From contig CAKUKT010000055.1 in assembly GCA_934663655.1 (NCBI GenBank), positions 1-11,090 of the forward strand: a stretch of 11,090 bases of DNA. The letters run 5' to 3'. Numbering within the stretch: position 1 is the stretch's first letter; each line of letters opens with the position of its first letter. Under the pieces are notes generated by a model. It searched no databases, was not told where the DNA came from, and was given only the letters and a program-made list of their open reading frames with translations. Of the stretch, positions 6,701 to 11,090 are shown piece after piece. Made by a program: the position numbers and the translations under genes. Origin of the DNA: an uncultured Victivallaceae bacterium. Its GTDB lineage: Bacteria > Verrucomicrobiota > Lentisphaeria > Victivallales > Victivallaceae.

Positions 6701-9700
6701 GTCAGCGGTGACAACAGTGCGTTCACCGGCATCCTTGAAATCGCCAACGGCGTGCAGATGGAGAGCGTCGAAAGCGGTTTTGCCAACGCGTCGCAGATCA
6801 TCAACAACGGAACGATGTCCTGTAACGCCGCGGGGACGTTCGTCTATGACCAGACAATTGTCGGCAACGGCATGATCAAAGCCTGGGTGCAGAATGCCGG
6901 GACCGAAGTTGTCCTCACGGGAGACATCTCCGGCTACACCGGGCAGTTCGATGTGGTTTCCGGCAATACGATCAAACTCAATACCACGTTGAATGACACG
7001 GTCAATCTCGCTCATTCCGGCGGCGCGGCCGGAACGGTCGAGCTGAACGGTGACCGCACGGCGAAAGACATCACCATCAACAGCACGACGACGACGACGA
7101 CCGGCCTCAAGGTGTTCGCCAACTGGAACAACGTCACGATTCAGAGCAATGGCGACGACGCATCGAAAGTTCTGGGAACGATTTACTTCGGCGGCAACGG
7201 CAATGCGGCTGCGGCGGAAGATTTCGATATGACGCTTTCCGCGATCAACGCGACCGGCGGCAAGTCGCTCGGCAACCTCTACTTCGGCGGTGTCGGCAAT
7301 ACGGTAAACGACGGTGCGGATGAGGATGCGAACGCGCTGCGCATTGTCGTGGACAGCGCTTACGGAACCATTGTCGGCGGCGGCCAGCAGAGTACGATCA
7401 CTGGCAACATCACGTTCGAGGTGGTCGACGGCGCTTCCGGCGCGGAGATCATCGGTGCCGGCGACGGCAACACGGTGAACGGCAATGTTTTCATCCATGT
7501 GAACAGCGCTGACGATGCGTCGGTCGGCAATATCACTGGCGGCCGGGCGGTTCATGAGGTTGCGGACGACATCTCCATCGTGGTTGAAGATGGAGTCGTC
7601 GCCGATGTTTACGGTCTCAATAACGGCGATGCGAACGGGACTTCGGTCGGGAACATTCAGATCGATGTGACCGGCGGAACGGTTTCTTCGATCCGTGGCG
7701 GCAACTCCTCGGCGGGCAAGGTTCCGGGAGTGTTCGAGGCGAAGAGCGTGAAGATCAACCTCACCGGCGGCGAAGTCACCGGCAAGATTTACGGCGGTTC
7801 GCAGCTTTCGACCGGCAGCATCGCCATCGTTGTGGACGGCGGAGAGGCTGCCGACATCTACGCGGGCAGCAAGTACGCGGCGGTGGGCACAGCCTCCATC
7901 GAAGTGAAGGACGGCTCGGTCGGCAGCATTTACGGCGGCGGTGCGGGCGGAACGGACGACATCGGGTATTCGACGGTCGAAAACGCTGCGATACGGGTTT
8001 CCGGAGGGGTAGTTTCCGGCAATATTTACGGTGGAGGTACGGAGGGCGACGTTACAACTTCTGCGACGGTTACGATCACCGGTGGAACGATGTTGAACAA
8101 CGTTTACGGTGGTGGTTACGCTAATGGGACCGTCGGAACTGCCGCGTTGAACATTTCCGATGCCACAATTTCCGGAGATGTTTATGGTGGAGGAGATAGC
8201 AGCGAGGTAACCGGTAATGTGACAGTCAATATTTCCGGTACTACCACTGTGAATGGCAATGTAAATCTTGGCAGTGAAACTGCCGCCGTGGGAGGAACAG
8301 CCACGCTTAAAGTTTGGGGCGGCAGTAATAATCTTGCCGGTGGTGTGACAGCTAATGGTATCGTGAAAGGCGCGACGATCGACGTTCAGGATGGAACGCA
8401 GATTGCGGGTGTGACTTCCGACGGCGCGCTTAAGATCACCGGCAACGGAATTTTCACCTCCGGCATCACGGCGGCGCAGCTGACGGCGGACGCTCTCACT
8501 TTCGAGGTGACGAAAGAAGAGCTTGCGAATGGTACGCTGATCAATCTGACTGGCAGCGACAGCGCGGTCGGGACGGTCACGGTCAAGGTGACCGACAGTG
8601 ATTTGAGCGGGTTCAACGGCGCAACCCTGATTTCCGGCAATCCGGGCCAGAGCTTCACCCTCACGCTGACCGACGGAACGAGTTCCGCGACGATTGAAAC
8701 CGCGGCCGATACGGTTCTGGCCAACAGCAACTGGGCCGATTACGCCGCCGGCAGCGTTGTTCTCTACAACGGCAAGTTCTATCAAATCGGGACGAATGCG
8801 TTCGGCAGCATTACGGATGCGGCCGCGACGGATATTTCGACTAAGATTCTGGTGGTTGACGGGACCTGGAACGGCGACCAGTATTTCAACGGGCACGTGG
8901 TGGAAATCGGGACGGCGGATACCGCGGTCAAGTTCAACAACTACGTGTTCGGCGGAGCACAGAACGAGAGTACAGGCGATGTCAATCTCGATTATGTAAA
9001 CGGCGACGTCAGCCGGATCTACGGTGCGGCGGTCAATGCCGAAGGCGATTACACGGCCGGAAACATCACGCTCAATATCGGGGAAGATGTTACGGTTTCC
9101 GGGCGCATGGCTGCGGCGAAAATGGAAGCAGGCAATCTGACGACCGGCGATGTGGAAATCAACTATGCCGGAAATTCTGCCGGTTCCGGAGTCGCTCTTT
9201 TCGGAGGCGCCCAGGTCTGGTATGAGGGTTCTGCGACACATGAGTCTGTGACGCTCAACATTTCCGGGGAGCTGACGGATGTTGTTTATGCTGCCGGGCA
9301 GGCCATGCACGGCGGCTGGGTCACGGTCAAGAACGGAGTTACGACGAATGTGACCGGCGGCTCGATCGGAACCGACGGCCTGATGGGCGGCGGACTCTCC
9401 CGCAGCGACACTTCCGAAACCGACACTGCCGGTGGAATCACGATCGAGGGCGGAACCTGGATCAACATCAGCGGCGGAGAGATTACCGATGTCTACGGTG
9501 GAACTCACACTTACAGTAACAGCGGCCTTCTGAAATCGGTCTCCAATATCACCGGCGGCACGCACATCAACATGACCGGCGGTACGGTTGGAAACGTGCA
9601 GGGCGGCGGCTACACCGCCTGGGGTTCGGAAGCCACGATCGACTCGACGGAAGTGAAAGTCTCCGGCGGCACGGTAACTGGCGATGTGCAGGGCGGAAGC

Positions 9701-11090
9701 TATGTGGTCGGCGGCGGGAAAGACAAGGACAGCGGCAACAGCAGCACGATCACCGGTGATGTTTCCGTGGTCATTTCGGGCGACGCGGATATTCAGGGGA
9801 ATGTCTTCGGCGGCAGCTGGGTGAACTGGGCGACGGGAACAGTCGAGGCGCATACGCAGGGAGTCACCACCGTGAACATCGAAGGCGGAACGATCGCCGG
9901 AAATGTGTTCGGCGGCGGCGCAGCCTATGCGAACAGCAAAGATGGCGCTGACAGTAAATTGATTTCGGAAAGCGGAAAAACGATCGTTTCGCTGACAGGC
10001 GGAACGATTACCGGCGATGTGTTCGGCGGCAGCTACGCTTACGATTTCCACGAGAAAGGTGCCGCGGTTGACAGCAGTGTTGCCAGCGCCACGGTAACGG
10101 TTGACGGTGCCACGGTCAACGGCAATGTCATTGCCGGCGGCTACGCGTCCGGCGGCAAATCGACCTCGACGGTTGAGGAAGATGTTGCCGTTTCGATCGT
10201 GTCTGGTACGATTATGAAAGATGTTTACGGAGGATCGATCGGAGGTTCGATCGCCGGAAATTCGACGATCTCCATCTCCGGCGGAGAAATTCTGGGCGGC
10301 GTATATGCTGCGGATACGACAGGAACCATTGCGGGAAGCTCGACGTTGAGCTTCGACAATGTCGGGGATTACACCGCTTCCATGACGGTGATCAACGGCT
10401 TTGACGACGTGAGTTTCAACGGCGGAACCGTCAACTTCACCGGAGTGACATTTGAAAACTCGGTCATCAGCGTTTCCGACGCGGCGGCTGAACTGTACAC
10501 TCCATACACGTTTGCTGCGACCGGTGCAATGTCGTTCGGCGAGGGGACGCAGTTCCGGTTTGGAGATGAGCTCTACACGCTCGGGGTTGCCGGGGACAAC
10601 GGATTCGTGTTCGATTACGATGCGGAAACGGGACTGGTCGCCGAGCTTGCCAACCTCGATACGACGACCTTTGTCGTCAACAGCGACTGGAGTTCGCTTG
10701 TCGACCGGACCGTGGTCGAATATGACGGCGGCAGTTACACGATCGGAACGAATGCGTTCGGTACTTTCGCCGACGCCATCGCCGTTTTCGGCTCCAACGC
10801 GACGGCTAATCAGGATACGGCCGAGATCATCTTCGCCACGGACAGTGAGAGCGGCGTTTCCGGCACGAGGTACTATCTGTATACCGATACGGATCTGGCA
10901 CTGACGACCGACGGGACGGCGCGTACGGTCACGATCAACGGCGAACGGTTCTATCTGATGAACGTTTACAAGCTTGATTCCGAGTTCAAGCCGATCCCGA
11001 ACGACTATCTGCCGACGGTGACGATCGGAGAGGGGCTGACGCTCATTACCGAGGGGCAGTTGAATGTCGGCCAGAATGTGGATGTGGAGG
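3770..11090 (+). CDS. Giant beta-solenoid surface/adhesin-type protein, 3' end beyond the window (at least 2440 aa)
   Basis: The frame is open from ATG 3770 to the window end without a stop. AAGGA (3757-3761) lies 8 bases before the ATG. An in-frame TAA at 3749-3751 excludes an N-terminal extension, and the N-terminus (MAFTYDPDSKSYSDG) is hydrophilic, so there is no Sec signal peptide. Layout by residue: 1-440 Gly-rich parallel beta-helix with repeated I-x-NS-x-I-x-GG turns; 445-486 first Trp/NAFG module; 487-770 NosD/pectin-lyase-type PbH1 helix (GSIQAAVDAA start, NNTI, GNTI and GNVI turns); 794-830 second module; 966-1070 two autotransporter-type strand repeats; 1198-1518 first Gly-Gly rung array; 1647-1685 third module; 1723-2183 second rung array; 2298-2338 fourth module. 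Composition is rich in Gly, Thr, Asn, Ser, Asp and Val, with few Cys and Pro. No enzyme motif or RTX nonapeptide is seen. The likely role is a secreted fibrous adhesin or surface layer protein. Missing Sec signal suggests C-terminal-signal (type I-like) export; an unusual type V system is the alternative. Confidence 0.9.
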   Translation, partial: MAFTYDPDSKSYSDGNVTLNVDETGYVASVNGVRYKTLNEALTASGAGDTITLLDNVTLSSKLSLSQNQVFELSKFTLTGNIEIQGNADVKFQNGTMTATSGSSVISTAGESVLRLDGVTVDGGEVLNQRSSIDAITYVSTGGLYISNSEIIGGTLTHNDSCGNIGTNSAGKAINAYAASGGTISIKNSTVTGGYGKTDATFTGYQSQLFVEGEVAFQLGGTADVMIFGSTITGGGSNWSNADVAINVSNSFYGTLAISDSSKIYGGDALNESGGNWGIGGTAIYTHQDTGCTQITVTDSEIVGGAGFGSWDGSGIEVNKDVPMTIENSTLVVGQGTGGNAGSIAISNRVDKVSINLTDVVMNGAGDGNAVIKNATDGLSISGEITISGGTLEDVLFSEVAEGTTIKTTGTGTVDPTTVTNPTQAPVYDETAGGYVFEALETSTDTLFVDDDWASLAEGTVVQVDGKNYRVGLNAFGSIQAAVDAAADGATVNVAAGSYAEDVTISKGITINGAEGHVSAVRSFGIGADNVTIDGFAIAPTNQNCYGSGEMPLAAGVYLTAGGAGAPLQNISVVNNTIDCSGVMADGVKATGVAFGTGSSSHFSTNVKVMNNTITGGGSSTAQNGLYLRFVDGAVVSGNTINGFSHHLAQFESGGNYTVAENVLSNTDRNGLQFGGVTTGTNVVSGNDISDCRGESKDDGALVLRNDGDEGTMSVTGNTITGNYTGVYISEVTNVGNLTITGNVIDQNNTDIVSNSDSNIMLAGNNYGPDGALTKTYGNGALNVGESTDPVSGVALILVNAEYAGHNTVLGPDGNFYKVGENAFANMKDAASAITADTLDLRVTGKVSWPGNQTVDMSAASGKNTITFNDITDGSNIGAYRTYIKGNGSTVVVFNNVNGSCNIFLSDLEEVSIVGNSTVDLTAYNNFDSKSSKSFTNVGKLTVMEGSTCHFANANQFGLGDTVISGAGTIKRSGTLIVSGDNSAFTGILEIANGVQMESVESGFANASQIINNGTMSCNAAGTFVYDQTIVGNGMIKAWVQNAGTEVVLTGDISGYTGQFDVVSGNTIKLNTTLNDTVNLAHSGGAAGTVELNGDRTAKDITINSTTTTTTGLKVFANWNNVTIQSNGDDASKVLGTIYFGGNGNAAAAEDFDMTLSAINATGGKSLGNLYFGGVGNTVNDGADEDANALRIVVDSAYGTIVGGGQQSTITGNITFEVVDGASGAEIIGAGDGNTVNGNVFIHVNSADDASVGNITGGRAVHEVADDISIVVEDGVVADVYGLNNGDANGTSVGNIQIDVTGGTVSSIRGGNSSAGKVPGVFEAKSVKINLTGGEVTGKIYGGSQLSTGSIAIVVDGGEAADIYAGSKYAAVGTASIEVKDGSVGSIYGGGAGGTDDIGYSTVENAAIRVSGGVVSGNIYGGGTEGDVTTSATVTITGGTMLNNVYGGGYANGTVGTAALNISDATISGDVYGGGDSSEVTGNVTVNISGTTTVNGNVNLGSETAAVGGTATLKVWGGSNNLAGGVTANGIVKGATIDVQDGTQIAGVTSDGALKITGNGIFTSGITAAQLTADALTFEVTKEELANGTLINLTGSDSAVGTVTVKVTDSDLSGFNGATLISGNPGQSFTLTLTDGTSSATIETAADTVLANSNWADYAAGSVVLYNGKFYQIGTNAFGSITDAAATDISTKILVVDGTWNGDQYFNGHVVEIGTADTAVKFNNYVFGGAQNESTGDVNLDYVNGDVSRIYGAAVNAEGDYTAGNITLNIGEDVTVSGRMAAAKMEAGNLTTGDVEINYAGNSAGSGVALFGGAQVWYEGSATHESVTLNISGELTDVVYAAGQAMHGGWVTVKNGVTTNVTGGSIGTDGLMGGGLSRSDTSETDTAGGITIEGGTWINISGGEITDVYGGTHTYSNSGLLKSVSNITGGTHINMTGGTVGNVQGGGYTAWGSEATIDSTEVKVSGGTVTGDVQGGSYVVGGGKDKDSGNSSTITGDVSVVISGDADIQGNVFGGSWVNWATGTVEAHTQGVTTVNIEGGTIAGNVFGGGAAYANSKDGADSKLISESGKTIVSLTGGTITGDVFGGSYAYDFHEKGAAVDSSVASATVTVDGATVNGNVIAGGYASGGKSTSTVEEDVAVSIVSGTIMKDVYGGSIGGSIAGNSTISISGGEILGGVYAADTTGTIAGSSTLSFDNVGDYTASMTVINGFDDVSFNGGTVNFTGVTFENSVISVSDAAAELYTPYTFAATGAMSFGEGTQFRFGDELYTLGVAGDNGFVFDYDAETGLVAELANLDTTTFVVNSDWSSLVDRTVVEYDGGSYTIGTNAFGTFADAIAVFGSNATANQDTAEIIFATDSESGVSGTRYYLYTDTDLALTTDGTARTVTINGERFYLMNVYKLDSEFKPIPNDYLPTVTIGEGLTLITEGQLNVGQNVDVE
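4196..4777 (+). repeat. N-terminal Gly-rich beta-helix repeats of the giant protein
   Basis: Successive rungs share a strand-turn pattern: YISNSEIIGG, IKNSTVTGG, IFGSTITGGG, ISDSSKIYGG, VTDSEIVGG, IENSTLVVG. Each has the Asn/Asp-Ser turn and a Gly-Gly corner at varying spacing (about 30-45 residues). This is typical of right-handed parallel beta-helices. The repeat is seen at protein level; the DNA has diverged. Confidence 0.7.
5102..5230 (+). repeat. Trp/NAFG module, copy 1
   Basis: This covers residues 445-486: a DTLFVDDDW strand, then AEGTVVQVDGKNYRVG, then LNAFGSIQAAVDAA, which runs straight into the PbH1 helix. The codons for Asn-Ala-Phe start the exact DNA 10-mer AATGCGTTCG (5189-5198), found in all four copies. 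A degenerate relative at residues 25-60 (3842-3949: VNGVRYKTLNEAL, then GDTITLLDNVTL) opens the protein. Confidence 0.8.
5282..6073 (+). repeat. PbH1 (NosD/pectin-lyase type) beta-helix repeats
   Basis: At residues 505-768, short rungs recur with N-x-T-I/V-x-G or N-N-T-I cores: NVTIDGFAI, NISVVNNTI, NVKVMNNTITGG, AVVSGNTING, TMSVTGNTITGN, NLTITGNVID. This is the classical pattern of carbohydrate-binding or carbohydrate-lyase beta-helices. No catalytic residues can be assigned, so a structural role is more likely. Confidence 0.8.
6149..6262 (+). repeat. Trp/NAFG module, copy 2 (divergent)
   Basis: This covers residues 794-831: ALILVNAEYAG, LGPDGNFYKVG, then ENAFANMKDAA. Tyr replaces the Trp and Ala replaces the Gly after NAF, making it the most divergent copy, but AATGCGTTCG (6233-6242) is still exact. 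Confidence 0.75.
6665..6979 (+). repeat. Two autotransporter-associated beta-strand type repeats
   Basis: At 6665-6751, GAGTIKRSGTLIVSG, then NSAFTG, then an Ile-Ala-Asn-Gly end match the pattern G-x-G-T-hydrophobic-x-K-x-G, LxLxG, N-x-x-T/S-G of autotransporter passenger repeats (PATR type). A weaker second copy follows at 6863-6979 (GNGMIKAW, then VVLTGDISGYTG). This supports a surface-exposed fibre; the repeats do not by themselves prove a type V barrel. Confidence 0.6.
7361..8323 (+). repeat. Gly-Gly rung array, block 1
   Basis: At residues 1198-1518, about ten rungs of 25-35 residues carry a beta strand, a V/I-x-GG-x-V or D/S-G-x-V turn and an I/V-Y-GGG corner. Examples are SGGVVSGNIYGGG, TGGTMLNNVYGGG and SDATISGDVYGGG, best ordered at 7997-8197. 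They would stack as a left- or right-handed solenoid. Two earlier rungs with YFGG corners lie at 7178-7300. Confidence 0.75.
8708..8824 (+). repeat. Trp/NAFG module, copy 3
   Basis: This covers residues 1647-1685: DTVLANSNWADYAAGSVV, LYNGKFYQIG, then TNAFGSITDAAA. AATGCGTTCG is at 8795-8804. The module opens the second rung array. Confidence 0.8.
8936..10318 (+). repeat. Gly-Gly rung array, block 2
   Basis: At residues 1723-2183 this is the longer array. Rungs such as TGGTVGNVQGGG, SGGTVTGDVQGGS, EGGTIAGNVFGGG and TGGTITGDVFGGS are interrupted by hydrophilic insertions of 10-25 residues (for example around KDKDSGNSS and SKDGADSK). The insertions all fall after the GGG/GGS corner, so loops project from one edge of the solenoid. 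Confidence 0.8.
10661..10783 (+). repeat. Trp/NAFG module, copy 4
   Basis: This covers residues 2298-2338: TTFVVNSDWSSLVDRTVV, EYDGGSYTIG, then TNAFGTFADAIA. AATGCGTTCG is at 10751-10760. A new strand-rich segment begins after it and runs out of the window, so further modules may follow. Confidence 0.8.

Noticed and set aside
4829..10051. A 1740-codon open frame on the minus strand, antisense to the giant gene.
   Set aside because: Its codon boundaries coincide with those of the sense gene, so it stays open simply because the sense gene almost never uses TTA, CTA or TCA codons; it ends exactly where a sense TCA Ser codon occurs (4829-4831). Its product is a low-complexity mirror of the sense repeats and has no known domain.
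7361..10318. Repeat-rich DNA considered as a CRISPR array or tandem satellite.
   Set aside because: Repeats are conserved at protein level with variable spacing and synonymous drift, and the reading frame stays open throughout; there is no constant DNA repeat and spacer pattern.

Overview
The window looks like chromosomal DNA of a moderately GC-rich bacterium whose sense codons strongly favour G or C at the third position. The giant repetitive surface-type protein on the right, with autotransporter-like and parallel beta-helix repeats, is a gene type common in gut anaerobes with a Gram-negative envelope. Lentisphaerota (Victivallis-like) or Synergistota-like bacteria are plausible hosts. That is inference from protein style only; no marker gene is present to fix the taxon.

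Left part (1-1790, + strand): the 3' two thirds of a nitrilase-superfamily (carbon-nitrogen hydrolase) gene overlaps by 14 bases a gene encoding a GNAT acetyltransferase fused to a GrpB/UPF0157 nucleotidyltransferase-like domain. The two look like a translationally coupled metabolic or housekeeping pair.

Middle part (1791-3769): short transcription units with much non-coding sequence. A promoter (TTGCAA-16-TATATT) drives a 54-codon exported His/Cys-rich peptide that ends in a good intrinsic terminator. A second promoter shares an identical 10-base box (GGGGGTTGCA) and the TTATATTAA -10 region. It lies upstream of a roughly 320-base leader containing a hairpin at the predicted transcript start and an intrinsic terminator. 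The leader precedes an 86-codon cytoplasmic-type protein (DUF3467-like by shape). The 739-base gap after it contains a long perfect hairpin and another strong terminator but no convincing gene.

Right part (3770 to the window end): one open reading frame of at least 2440 codons, running off the window. It has no N-terminal signal peptide, and an in-frame stop 18 bases upstream of the ATG rules out an extension. The protein is a chain of beta-solenoid segments: an N-terminal Gly-rich beta-helix, a NosD-like PbH1 helix, two autotransporter-type repeats, and two long arrays of Gly-Gly rungs. Four copies of a roughly 40-residue Trp / Asn-Ala-Phe-Gly module separate or start these segments. It is most simply a secreted giant adhesin or surface fibre; export by a C-terminal signal (type I-like) is the leading hypothesis. 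The 86-aa protein directly upstream may be a partner, but only position supports that. The very long open frame antisense to it is a codon-usage shadow.
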